Below the pieces are notes generated by a model. The model saw only the letters and a list, made by a program, of their open reading frames with translations, made no database searches and was not told the origin of the DNA. The translations under genes and the position numbers were made by a program. Positions 44,677 through 55,937 of a DNA stretch of 64,000 nucleotides are shown piece by piece. Position 1 is the stretch's first letter, and each line of letters starts with the position of its first letter. The stretch comes from DSVZ01 sp037439785 (GTDB lineage: Bacteria; Verrucomicrobiota; Verrucomicrobiia; Limisphaerales; J093), in the NCBI GenBank assembly GCA_037439785.1, contig JBBIVJ010000015.1, positions 32,194 to 96,193 on the forward strand. Direction: 5' to 3'.

Positions 44677-46250
44677 GAACAGTCTATCGCACAGGCTTTC
44701 CTTTCGAGTCGAACGCTGGCGAAGACCCGTTGAAGGAGGGAGCGGCGCTTTGCTTGAATTGGGCGCTAACGCGACCTGGGGTCAACAACGGATCTCGCGC
44801 CTTGGCAAGCCAACACAGCCAATCCTTCGGGCCGGTTTCCATCGGAGCGGGTTGTTGGCTCGAGGCCCGTTTGCTTGAAGGTGGGGATCGTCGTGGTTGG
44901 GCGATGAGGCTCAGGCACCCACACCGGGACGGTCAGAGAACAGACGAACAAATTACCTGGCAGACCGAAGTTGGGATTGCTGAAAAGAGCGGCTCCTTCA
45001 CGTTCACGTGCTCGGTTGCGGTCGGGCGCACCGACAGTGCCATCGCGCCAGTGCGCTTTGGTCCTACACGCCCACGGCTGGTGCTCGAAATGCTCAAGAA
45101 GTTCAGGTGCGGCGGCGCGATTCACCTTTCGGACAAGCCCTACGTGCTTACGAATAAAGCAGACGACGCCAAGCTGTTCCGCAAACTGTTGGAAAGCCCC
45201 TTGCGGCAACTGCCCGTCGTATTTGTCACCCCACGTGTCTCCGGCGACTACGTTGCCGACGCGGCAGTTATCGCCAACCAACTTGCAGGATTGGCCTACG
45301 GGGTCGTGGCGAGTTGTCCGGCGGCCACTCGCTTCTTGAGCCAAGAACTCCCTCCTCAGTTAAACTGCTACGACGGCGGCGTCCGGGTTTACTGGCCCGG
45401 CTTCGCTGTTTCAGATTCTCCTTATGCCCATCCTTTGTGGCTATGGTGGAGAATCTGCTGCTTCAACCAACCTGACGCGTTTGCAAGGCATTTGCTGGAG
45501 AAAATTACTTCGGTCGCTATTTTGAGCCTTCACCCGGACTGGTTAACGTGGGCCACGGTTGAATCCCAAGACCGCGCGAAAGCAATCGAGCGGGCAAAAT
45601 CGGCAGGCGACACCGAGCAAAGATTGAAGCTTTTTGAAGAGGAGAACCAGTTGCTCCTAGCGGAGATCGATCAGCTCAAAGCTGAACTTGACTCCAAGTC
45701 AACCGAGTTGAGGGACGCTCGACTAAAGATACACACCTACCTACAGGCGTTCGAAGCGCGTAAGCGGTTAGGGGCAGACCAACGGGAGGAGGAAACCATG
45801 ATTCCTCCCGCGAACGTGGAAGAGGCTCTCGAAAGAGCACAGCAGTTGTTTGCCGGACGTTTGGTCTTCAGCCTAAACGCCAAGTCAGAAGTACGGCGAA
45901 ACCCATTCGAGCAGCCCGAGCAGTTGCTGGAAGCTTTGTCTTGGCTGGCCAATCAATATTTCGACTCGAAAAGCGGCGCGAAGCCGGGCACCCGTCTGCG
46001 CGACAGCATCAGGGAAATTCTCCGAGACTGGTTCTACTCTGGCGGCCAGAGTGATCAGACAATGGGGCAATTCAGGGAATGGTATCGCTGCCACTTCGAG
46101 GACCGAAATTGGGAACTCGGAGAGCACATTGGTACAGGAACGAGCAAGGATTCGCGGCACTCGATTCGCGTAGCATTCACCTGGGACAAGCAAGGAAAAC
46201 GGGTCATTGTTGGATTCATTGGCCAGCACCAACGCAGTCGGAAGACATGA
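44673..46250 (+). CDS. Intact lower-GC gene of unknown function in defence-island remnant
   Basis: This is a 525-residue protein I cannot assign. Codon use and base composition (roughly mid-50s percent GC by eye) differ sharply from the neighbours. Residues about 1-150 open RTVYRTGFPFESNAGEDPLKEG and end in a beta-rich region. About 150-300 looks like an alpha/beta domain with LPVVFVTPRVSGDYVADAAVIANQLAGLA and the striking CYDGGVRVYWPGF near 231-243. About 303-370 is a Glu/Lys/Leu coiled coil. The last 130 or so form a separate domain ending SRHSIRVAFTWDKQGKRVIVGFIGQHQ. There is no signal peptide, membrane helix, nuclease or ATPase motif that I recognise. It lies between the two halves of a broken Mod gene. 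Confidence 0.7.
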   Translation: MRTVYRTGFPFESNAGEDPLKEGAALCLNWALTRPGVNNGSRALASQHSQSFGPVSIGAGCWLEARLLEGGDRRGWAMRLRHPHRDGQRTDEQITWQTEVGIAEKSGSFTFTCSVAVGRTDSAIAPVRFGPTRPRLVLEMLKKFRCGGAIHLSDKPYVLTNKADDAKLFRKLLESPLRQLPVVFVTPRVSGDYVADAAVIANQLAGLAYGVVASCPAATRFLSQELPPQLNCYDGGVRVYWPGFAVSDSPYAHPLWLWWRICCFNQPDAFARHLLEKITSVAILSLHPDWLTWATVESQDRAKAIERAKSAGDTEQRLKLFEEENQLLLAEIDQLKAELDSKSTELRDARLKIHTYLQAFEARKRLGADQREEETMIPPANVEEALERAQQLFAGRLVFSLNAKSEVRRNPFEQPEQLLEALSWLANQYFDSKSGAKPGTRLRDSIREILRDWFYSGGQSDQTMGQFREWYRCHFEDRNWELGEHIGTGTSKDSRHSIRVAFTWDKQGKRVIVGFIGQHQRSRKT

Positions 46251-46253
46251 ACC

Positions 46254-46735
46254 TTGAAGGTGGACTTTGAGACGGTCGGCGACCCCTCGTTGCTGGCCGT
46301 GGACTGGCTGCGCCATCCCTTCGGCCCCGGCTCAAGGTCCAGGAGGGTGACGAAATCGTCGAACCCCCCGTGGACTTGGTCGAGACGTTCAACTACCTGC
46401 TCGGCCTGCACATGAAGAAGTTGCGGGAGTTCCGTGACCGAAAGCGTCCCCACCGCGTCGTGCTCGGCAAGGACCGGCAGGGCAGGTCGGTCGTGGTCGT
46501 CTGTCGCGACACCGATGGGTTGGAGGACAACCCGCGGGAACTCCAGGCGGACCGGCAGTTCATCGAGCAGACCATTCTGCCCGCGTTGCTGGAGAACGAC
46601 GCCAAGCCCGACCGGCCTGCCTGTGCCGTGTCCGGCACATCAGACAGGCTCTTGGTCAACCAGCCTTGCACGGTGGCGGAGGCCGAGGCCATCGAGCCGG
46701 AGTTCAAACACCTGATGTTCGCACCTTGGAGCTGA
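46254..46735 (+). pseudogene. C-terminal fragment of type III Mod-like methyltransferase (frameshifted)
   Basis: The first 22 or so codons, in the frame right after the preceding stop, read VDFETVGDPSLLAVDWLRHPF, as in the C-terminal region of type III Mod proteins. Near 46320 the homologous sequence moves to another frame and continues LKVQEGDEIVEPP, then VDLVETFNYLLGLHMKKLREF, then RVVLGKDRQGRSVVVVCRDT to a stop at 46735. The break is one frameshift. Together with 44422-44586 it brackets the missing Mod core, which the 525-residue gene has replaced. Confidence 0.75.
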
Positions 46736-46751
46736 ACGGGCCGGCCAATGC

Positions 46752-46973
46752 GGCATCCCGGCCCGGCGCGACGGCGAATCGGCGGGCGGGCTGTTGGGCG
46801 CGGAGCAGCCGGTGACGGTCATCGAGATCACCAAGCTCACCGACTACAAACGCGGCGGCGGATTGAGCGTGGTCGTCGAGGCCTTCGGGCCGAGCAACCT
46901 GCTGTTCGTGGACGAAGGACATCGCGGCGCGAGCGGCGAGCCGTGGCGGGCGTTGCGGGGGCGAGCGGCCTGA
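46752..46973 (+). pseudogene. Fragment of type III restriction enzyme Res (DEAD/DEAH helicase)
   Basis: One frame reads VTVIEITKLTDYKRGGG, then LSVVVEAFGPSNLLFVDEGHRGASGEPWR and stops. DEGH is the motif II (Walker B) variant of Res helicases, and the KLTDYKRGGG and VDEGHRGASG surroundings are characteristic of type III Res subunits. Walker A and all other helicase motifs, and the nuclease domain, are missing. The order Mod C-terminus then Res matches a type III restriction-modification operon, now internally deleted. Confidence 0.75.
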
Positions 46974-47220
46974 GCGATCCGAAGATCCAGTTGCACCGCC
47001 GGCTGGCTGAGCTGCTGCCCGAGTTGCAACGGACCTGCCGCAATTGTCAGGTGCGGCTGACCTCCTTCATTGTATCGCCGACGCCTTATGACCAGGCACG
47101 GCGGAGTTCGTGGGGGGCGGACCACAGCCGCGAGGCGCTGGCCGCCGAGCACGTGCGGTTTCAGGAGGGCGACTATATCGCGCAGCCCTGGAGCGCGCTT
47201 GTGGAGGATTTGGCTTCCAC
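46974..47220 (+). pseudogene. C-terminal remnant of a large protein (defence-related?)
   Basis: In a different frame from the Res fragment, about 80 codons look like real protein: DPKIQLHRRLAELLPELQRT, then QVRLTSFIVSPTPYDQARRSSWGADHSREALAAEHVRFQEGD. They have balanced residue use unlike the flanking noise. I do not recognise the family; it might be the tail of the sacsin-like ATPase at 44133 or of a helicase. No start codon or conserved N-terminal domain is attached. After about 47220 the frame degenerates. Confidence 0.45.
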
Positions 47221-47449
47221 AACCTCCGCCGGGACATCTGCCGGCGTGGTCGGCAGCAGCGTTCTGACGCACGCAGTTGCTCGTGCCGCACTACGGAAAC
47301 GGGTCGAACGTTCCCCGGGCCTCACCACTGGTGTCCCCGCCTGCTCCCTGCTCGGGCTGGGGCGGGTGGTACCCTGAGCCACGCCGCTCCGGCCGATTTC
47401 CCGACCGGACCACCCCGGTGCCGCCCGAGCCGGGCTGCCCACCGGAGCC

Positions 47450-49219
47450 TTACTCAGCCTGCAACCAAAAAATCCGCAGCGGCTCGGGCAGCACGGGCAG
47501 CGTGACGCTGCTCCAACCGTCGCCCCCGGCCACGGAAGCCGCCAGCCGTTCGGCAGGCCCGGCCAGGCCCGGACGGCTGAGGAGCTTGACGGTGGCCGCC
47601 GTCTCCGGCCAGCGGACCTGCACGCCTTCCGGGACACGTGCCGCCGTCAGCCGCAACGGCGCCGCGTTGGAGAAACTCAGCCGGGCAAACTGCGCGTTGC
47701 ATTGAAAGGCGCGCAGACCGATCTGGCCGCGGGGGTAATTGGTATCCGCGATGGTCAGCCGGGGGGTGTGCGGGTCGTTCACGAAGACGCGGATTCGGCT
47801 GCCTTCCAGGACGACGCGCAGCCGGTACCAGGTGTTGGTGGTCACGGGCAGCGCGCGGTTGGTCAGGAGGCTCCAGGCGTTGTGCATGCGCCCCAGGAGC
47901 ACGAGGCCGGCGGTATCCAGGCCGGCATAGTAACCGAAGGCGTGGTCGGGCCCCTCGTAATCGGGGTTGGTGGTGCGGAACATCACGCCGGCGTTTCCCG
48001 GAGTGGTCAGCATCAGGTCGGTTTCGAGGATGCCGTCGGTCCAAAACCCGTCTCCGGTCAGCGCCAGACCGTAGGTCCCGGCGTTGTCGAGCCGAGCGCG
48101 TCCGCCTTCGACGACGAAGTTCCCGCCGTAGCGGGTCCAGTCCGCCGCCTTGCTGTCCTGGAAGTCTGCGGTCCACGGATTGGGCCAGACGGGCCGGGGC
48201 AGCACGGTGCCGAACCGGAGGCGGGCATCGGGATGCACCACCATCACAGCCACCTCATTGGAGCGGGTTTGATAAAGGGCCGGCCAGGAGTGGGCGTAGC
48301 CGAGCGGCCAGGCGGGCGGGTCCAGTTTTTGCCAGGTGCGCCCGTAATCCTCGCTGAGCGACACGACGTTTTCGCAGGAGGTGAGCAACACCAGACCGTT
48401 GCTGAGCGCGGTCACAAATGGCCCGCAATGCTGGCAGGGCACGCGCATTCCCAGGCCGTCGGGCCAGGTGATGCCGTCCGGGGAAAACTTGCAGTGCACG
48501 TCCGCCCGACCGACGCCGACGACCTCGTAAACCAGGAGGTACTCGCCATTGGCCATGCGGGTCATTTGCGACATGCCGGGACGGAGGCTGCCGCCGCCGG
48601 GTTCCACCACCACCCGGCGCTCCGGTCCCCAGGTAAACCCGGAATCGGCCGACACGCGCAAGGAGATCACCTGGCTGTAGCCGGGATGCTTTTCGTTCGA
48701 GTAGGTCACCACCAGCCGGCCGTCCTCGAGGACGAAAAAGTCCGGTTCCCACAGACCCCTGCCCTGCTGTGCGGTTGTCCCTTCGCTCGCGTCAATGTTG
48801 CTCCGATAGGTCCAGGTCAGCCCGCCGTTGTCGCTGGCGTAAACGGGCAGCCGATAGGACTGGTTGGCGATGAGGGAACGCATTGTGAGCAGGAGGGTGC
48901 CGGCCGCGAGCCGCACCAACTCCCCGTTGTCGAGCGTGCGTCCCGGCTCGCGCACCTCGGCCAGCGGTGTCCACGTGCGCGCGTGGTCGGTGCTGCGGGC
49001 GATCCGCAGATAACTGGGGGTGCCGGCCGGGTACTGGGTGCTGACCGCCAGCCAGTGTCCCTCGGACAACGCCACCATCCGGCCCCAGCCGCCGCCCAGG
49101 ACGGCCGTTTCGTTCCAGTTCACGCGCCCGGCCAGGCCGGAGACCTGGGCAATGCAAGCCAGCGCCGCCCAACCCCAGCCGGGCAGCACCCGTCCGCGCG
49201 GGCACAAACGGAAAAACAT
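47450..49219 (-). CDS. Sialidase-like exported protein with C-terminal LamG/DUF1080-like domain
   Basis: The 589-residue secreted protein has a signal peptide (residues 1-30, PGWGWAALACIAQVSGLAG). The N-terminal 350 or so residues are a six-bladed propeller with Asp boxes of the SxDxGxTW type: STDHARTW, SDNGGLTW, SADSGFTW, SEDYGRTW. A jelly-roll domain follows at about 350-500 (DSKAADWTRYGGNFVVEGGRARLDNAG), resembling 3-keto-disaccharide hydrolase/DUF1080 folds. A short C-terminal beta-domain ends the protein. It is probably a glycan-processing or glycan-binding enzyme of the GH33-like group; a full catalytic Arg triad and Tyr/Glu pair cannot be confirmed by eye. An upstream start at 49297 would give a poor signal peptide. 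Confidence 0.85.
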   Translation of the reverse strand: MFFRLCPRGRVLPGWGWAALACIAQVSGLAGRVNWNETAVLGGGWGRMVALSEGHWLAVSTQYPAGTPSYLRIARSTDHARTWTPLAEVREPGRTLDNGELVRLAAGTLLLTMRSLIANQSYRLPVYASDNGGLTWTYRSNIDASEGTTAQQGRGLWEPDFFVLEDGRLVVTYSNEKHPGYSQVISLRVSADSGFTWGPERRVVVEPGGGSLRPGMSQMTRMANGEYLLVYEVVGVGRADVHCKFSPDGITWPDGLGMRVPCQHCGPFVTALSNGLVLLTSCENVVSLSEDYGRTWQKLDPPAWPLGYAHSWPALYQTRSNEVAVMVVHPDARLRFGTVLPRPVWPNPWTADFQDSKAADWTRYGGNFVVEGGRARLDNAGTYGLALTGDGFWTDGILETDLMLTTPGNAGVMFRTTNPDYEGPDHAFGYYAGLDTAGLVLLGRMHNAWSLLTNRALPVTTNTWYRLRVVLEGSRIRVFVNDPHTPRLTIADTNYPRGQIGLRAFQCNAQFARLSFSNAAPLRLTAARVPEGVQVRWPETAATVKLLSRPGLAGPAERLAASVAGGDGWSSVTLPVLPEPLRIFWLQAE

Positions 49220-49789
49220 GTCAGACGATTGGGATACCGGACCGGCGCTACTGTCAAGCGGGCGGATCGCCCCCGAAGACGGCGCAACGATCCCCAACCT
49301 GGCGACCGGCGTGTTCCAGTTCTCTAATGCCCATGCCAGTAGCCGACACGAGGTCGGATCGAGTTAGGGAGCGTTTACCCTGCCGGCCGGTAGCGTCCCG
49401 CCGCTCCACCCGGTGGCGCGGCCGTGGCTGGTACCCGCCCCACGCACGCCGCCCAAGACAGGCAGCGGCTGACCGGGATCGCCAGGGCTTGTCCCTGCCG
49501 GCGCCGCTCACCCGGCGGAGCCGTGACCGGGCCTGGGCCAGGGCAGCGTCGGCAGCGGTCGGGGAAGTGGATGAATCTTGCGGGGTGGGCGTTGCCGGGC
49601 CGAACGCAGACGTGCAGGTACAGTAAATGGCCGCCTTTCAGTCCGGCAGGGGGCGAGGTGCTGTTGCGAGAGCCAAGGGTCCTCCAGCGGCGACAAAGAA
49701 AAAAGCCGCCCCGGAAACCGGAGCGGCCAGGTTCGTTCGTGGAGAGGCGGCGCGGCGCGGAGTCGGGCAGGGCTGCGCGGGCGGTGCCT
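49220..49789. other. Gene-free region between ppdK and sialidase-like gene
   Basis: 570 bases. No open frame here has a recognisable protein. It contains the ppdK terminator near its right end (49699-49727). The stretch 49340-49690 has no repeats or structure that I can see, and may be decayed sequence continuing the damaged region to its left. Confidence 0.5.
49699..49727 (-). terminator. Rho-independent terminator after ppdK
   Basis: Read on the minus strand: GCCGCTCCGG, loop TTT, CCGGGGCGGC (10-bp stem with one G-T pair), then six T residues. It lies about 63 bases after the ppdK stop codon. Confidence 0.92.
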
Positions 49790-52561
<2,772 letters not shown>

Positions 52562-52873
52562 AATCGTATTCGTGTATTGCGGTCCGGCCGGCGGCCAAGC
52601 CACCCGCGCGGAAGCCCGAACTCAACCCAAGGCCGGCCGGGGGGTCAACGGCTGATTTGTCCGTTTGCAGGACAAAATCTGGCCGGTCCCGGCCGCCCGG
52701 CGGCCGCCGGGGAGAAGTCCGAAGTTCGAAGTCCCAGCTGACCAGCGCCGCCCCGGCCGCAGCCGACAGCCTGTCGGCGTACCCGGCAGGCGCGACGCCT
52801 GCTCCACAACGTTTGCCGGCCCAGGTCAGGCACCAACTCGGCACGCGGCCCGCCTGCGCCCGCGCCGAACTGT
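52562..52873. other. Intergenic region with dyad and repeat-like sequences
   Basis: 312 bases between the glycosylase stop and the ppdK start. It contains a perfect dyad (52656-52676), an AAGTCCGAAGTTCGAAGTCC run (about 52714-52733) related in reverse orientation to 5757-5780, and an inverted repeat GGCAGGCG-CGACGCCTGC near 52784-52800. No gene is supported. Some of these resemble interspersed repeats rather than regulatory sites. Confidence 0.4.
52656..52676. promoter_or_regulatory. Perfect 7-7-7 dyad upstream of ppdK
   Basis: TTTGTCC, a 7-base spacer, then GGACAAA, flanked by GAT and ATC. It is AT-richer than its surroundings and stands about 95 bases upstream of the ppdK start. It could be a regulator-binding site or a hairpin; there is no T-run for a terminator. 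It may also belong to a dispersed repeat. Confidence 0.35.
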
Positions 52874-53788
52874 TCACCGGCGTGGCGGGGCTGCGCCGCG
52901 TTGCCGCATGTAGTGAAACAGGTACTGCTGGGCGTAGCCGGCGTGGGGGCCGAAGTGGGTCTCGGTGAAGGCCCGCAGCCGGCGCGGCGGCACGCGGCGA
53001 CGCGGAAAATAAAGCTCCCGCAGCGCCCGCAGTACCCACACATCCACCGGAAAGGCCGCGTCGAAACCACCGGCAAACAGCAGCACGCAATCCGCGATCT
53101 TGCGGCCCACCCCCGGCAGGCGCATCAGCGCCGCCCGCGCTTCGACCATCGGCAGTCGCGCCAGTTCATCCGGTTGCACCTCTCCCGCCGCCACGCGCCG
53201 GGCCACCTCGCGCAGGTACGGGGCGCGGAACCCCATCCCGCACGCGCGCAGTGCGGTCTCACTGGCCGCGGCCAGCCGCGTCGCGGTTGGAAACGCAAAT
53301 CCCGGCTCCCGCCCCGGCGGCACCGGCACCGGCTCGCCGAACCGCCGGCACAGCGCCGCCACGATGCCGCGGATGTGGGCGATCCGCTTGGTTGAGGAGA
53401 GGAGGAAGGAAGCCAGGCATTCCCACGGCTCCTGGCGCAGCAGCCGCAGCTCCCGCCAGGCTGCGACGGCCGCGCGCAGCGGTGGGTCGTCCGGAAAGGT
53501 CGCCAGGATGGCGGCCAGGTCGTCTTCAACCCGCAACCAGCGGCCCAGCCAGTCCCAGTCCGGTTGCGGCACGCAGCATTCCGCGATCAGGCCCCCGGCC
53601 GTGGCCTGCAGCCGCACCCAGCGCCCGGCCACAATGCCCTCCCAGCCGTCGTCCACCGGCGCCCAGCGGAAGACCTGCCCGGACTCCAGCGTGGCGGCCA
53701 GGTCGAAATCCCGCACCGGCCAGGCATGGGTCAGCGCGGCGCCCGGGGCGGCACGGGCCGGTGCTTCAGCGCAGGTTCCGGCAGGCAT
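52874..53788 (-). CDS. OGG1-type 8-oxoguanine DNA glycosylase/lyase
   Basis: This DNA repair enzyme of 304 residues is of the HhH-GPD superfamily. The N-terminal half (RDFDLAATLESGQVFRWAPV) is the OGG1/AlkA beta-sheet domain. The helix-hairpin-helix LPGVGRKIADCVLLFAGGF carries the Lys expected to form the Schiff base (GRKIADC), and FPVDVWVLRALRELYFPRR carries the catalytic Asp. This pattern is OGG1-like rather than AlkA (no Lys) or MutY (no iron-sulfur cluster). The start lies 23 bases inside the end of the upstream glycosyltransferase gene, so the two are translationally linked in one transcript. The C-terminus ends shortly after the last helix as in bacterial members. Confidence 0.88.
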   Translation of the reverse strand: MPAGTCAEAPARAAPGAALTHAWPVRDFDLAATLESGQVFRWAPVDDGWEGIVAGRWVRLQATAGGLIAECCVPQPDWDWLGRWLRVEDDLAAILATFPDDPPLRAAVAAWRELRLLRQEPWECLASFLLSSTKRIAHIRGIVAALCRRFGEPVPVPPGREPGFAFPTATRLAAASETALRACGMGFRAPYLREVARRVAAGEVQPDELARLPMVEARAALMRLPGVGRKIADCVLLFAGGFDAAFPVDVWVLRALRELYFPRRRVPPRRLRAFTETHFGPHAGYAQQYLFHYMRQRGAAPPRR

Positions 53789-55937
53789 ACAACTGCACCT
53801 GGCGCAACACCTGGCCGCGGACCACGACCGGCCGCAGGCCCAGGTCGCTCACCGACTCGAACTCGGCCACGAGCCGGTCCGGCGGTGGGCGCGGGCGGTC
53901 GGTGGGCATCACGAACAGCGCGTTTTGGCCTTTGCGGTCCAGGTAGCCCGGCCAGAAAAAAAACTGGTTCAAGGGCACGTCGCTCGAGCGAAAGTACACC
54001 CACGGCCGGCCGGCCTGGACCGCGGCCCGGGCCTCGGGCAGGTAAAACGACAACTGCCCCGTGATGCCGTAATGGTTGCCGATGAGAAACACCGGCCGGC
54101 CCTCGGTCAGGAGCTTCTGGCGCTCCGCCTCGACCACGCGGGCCGTCTCGGTCCAACCCCGCACCCGCCGCAGCGGGTCCAGGCGCGCGGGCAGTGGTTG
54201 ACCGAGGAGCCTGGCCCCCCAGCGGGTTTCGTGCAGCGGCACCACCAGCAGCAGCCCCAGTCCCATGCCCCACCCCAGCGCCCGCGGCACCGCGCGGGAC
54301 CCTTCGCGCGCGCGCACCTGCGCCCACAGCACCGTGCCGGCAAACAGCGGCACCACCGCGGTGGCAATCCAGTTCGGATGCACGCGGGCGCGCAGCGTGT
54401 ACAGCCAGTGTCCCAGCAACACCGGCGCGCCCATCAACAGCAGGTACAGCCCGAGCCGCTGCGTCCGCCGCTGGTGCCAAAGGCCGGCCATCGCCCAGAG
54501 TACCGCCCCGAAGAACACCGGGTTCAGCAGCCCCGCCACCGCCCCGGTGAACTCGAGCAGGTACTTCGGCGTGAAGCGCCAGCTTGTGTCCAGGCCCGCC
54601 CGCTCCCCCAGGTGGGTGAGCGTGATCCACCCGTGCTGGGCGTTCCAGATCAGCACCGGCAGGGTGCAGGCGGCCACCACCCCCAGCGCCAGCCACGGCC
54701 CCGGTCGGCGCAGGTGACGGCGCGTCTCCGGTTGCAGGGCAAAGACCAGGGCAAAACAGACGATCTGCAGCAGCGCGGCGTACTTGCTCAGAAAGCCCAA
54801 CCCCAGCCACAACCCGGTCCAGAGCCAGTCGCGCGTGCGGCCCGCCGGTTGCACCGCCCGCCAGCCGGCCAGCAGGGCGGCCGTCCAGCACAACACCAGC
54901 GGCGGGTCAATCGTCAGCAGCACCGCTCCCACCGCGGTCAACGGCGTCACCGTCAACATCCCCACCAGCCAGAAGCCGGCCCGGGCGCTGACCTCCCGGG
55001 CCATGAACCGCAGCAGCCACAGCCCCGTCACCGCCGCCAGCAGCGGGGACATGAACCGCACGCCCAGTTCCGTGTCGCCCCACAGGCGCGTCCCCACCCA
55101 CTGGAGGTAGGCGATCATGGGCGGCTTGCTGTAGTACGACAGGTCCAGGTGCTTCGACCACAGCCACTGGTAGGCCTCGTCCTCGCTCAGCTCGATCGTG
55201 CCGGAGGCGATGTAGCCCCAGCGAAACACCAGCAGCACCCCGAGCAACAGGTATCCCAACCGCAGCCAATGTCGGTCCCCCTCGGCGAGGTCGGTCGCCG
55301 CCGGCGCCGGTGTGGGCGGCGAAGCAGCCGCGGCAAGGGGCCGGAGCGACGGTTCCCGCAGCGAGGGCAGCCGTTGCCACCAGAGCGGAAACCACCGCCG
55401 GCCGGCCAGCCGCCAGAGCCCGTCGGTGCCGTGCAACACCCCCCGGCCGATGCCCCAGCCCACCAGCGCGCCGGCCAGCACGTCCCCGGGATAATGCACC
55501 CCGCAGTACACGCGGGAACAACTCACCGCCACCGCCAGCGGCCACAGCCCCCAGCGGCTGCGCGGGTAAAACCACCCCACCACCGCCAGGGCGAGAAACC
55601 AGTTGGCCGCGTGCCCTGAGGGCAGGCTGAAGCTGCCGCCCCGGCCCAGCAACAGCCGCGCCTCCGGCAGGTCCACAAACGGTCGCGGCCGGCCCAGGGT
55701 CTCCTTGAGCACGTCCACGACGGCGTTGCCCGCCGCCAGGGCCAGCAGCAGCAGCAGCACACAGACCCGCCCCCGCACCCCGCCGCGCCACAGCAACAGC
55801 CCCAGCGCCACGACCACGGTGGGCAAAAAGAGCGGGTTGCCGCTCAACCACGGCATCACCGCGTCCAGCACCGGGTGGGTCAGCGTCTGGTTGACCACCC
55901 GGAACAGCGCGGCGTCGGCTTGGGCCAATCCATCCAC
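53766..55937 (-). CDS. PAP2 phosphatase-GT39 glycosyltransferase fusion, membrane protein
   Basis: The 723-residue polytopic membrane protein is composed of two enzymes. Residues 1-200 are a PAP2/undecaprenyl-pyrophosphatase-like domain with all three motifs: KETLGRPRP, PSGHAANWF, and CSRVYCGVHYPGDVLAG. After a cytoplasmic-type linker (about 200-245), residues 245-720 form an ArnT/PMT-like GT39 glycosyltransferase (LSEDEAYQWLWSKHLDLSYYSKPPMIAYLQ is its first-loop acidic motif) with about ten helices. It probably transfers a sugar from an undecaprenyl-phosphate donor and handles the lipid carrier within the same protein. It overlaps the downstream glycosylase gene. The lipid and acceptor are unknown. 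Confidence 0.88.
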   Translation of the reverse strand: MDGLAQADAALFRVVNQTLTHPVLDAVMPWLSGNPLFLPTVVVALGLLLWRGGVRGRVCVLLLLLALAAGNAVVDVLKETLGRPRPFVDLPEARLLLGRGGSFSLPSGHAANWFLALAVVGWFYPRSRWGLWPLAVAVSCSRVYCGVHYPGDVLAGALVGWGIGRGVLHGTDGLWRLAGRRWFPLWWQRLPSLREPSLRPLAAAASPPTPAPAATDLAEGDRHWLRLGYLLLGVLLVFRWGYIASGTIELSEDEAYQWLWSKHLDLSYYSKPPMIAYLQWVGTRLWGDTELGVRFMSPLLAAVTGLWLLRFMAREVSARAGFWLVGMLTVTPLTAVGAVLLTIDPPLVLCWTAALLAGWRAVQPAGRTRDWLWTGLWLGLGFLSKYAALLQIVCFALVFALQPETRRHLRRPGPWLALGVVAACTLPVLIWNAQHGWITLTHLGERAGLDTSWRFTPKYLLEFTGAVAGLLNPVFFGAVLWAMAGLWHQRRTQRLGLYLLLMGAPVLLGHWLYTLRARVHPNWIATAVVPLFAGTVLWAQVRAREGSRAVPRALGWGMGLGLLLVVPLHETRWGARLLGQPLPARLDPLRRVRGWTETARVVEAERQKLLTEGRPVFLIGNHYGITGQLSFYLPEARAAVQAGRPWVYFRSSDVPLNQFFFWPGYLDRKGQNALFVMPTDRPRPPPDRLVAEFESVSDLGLRPVVVRGQVLRQVQLYACRNLR

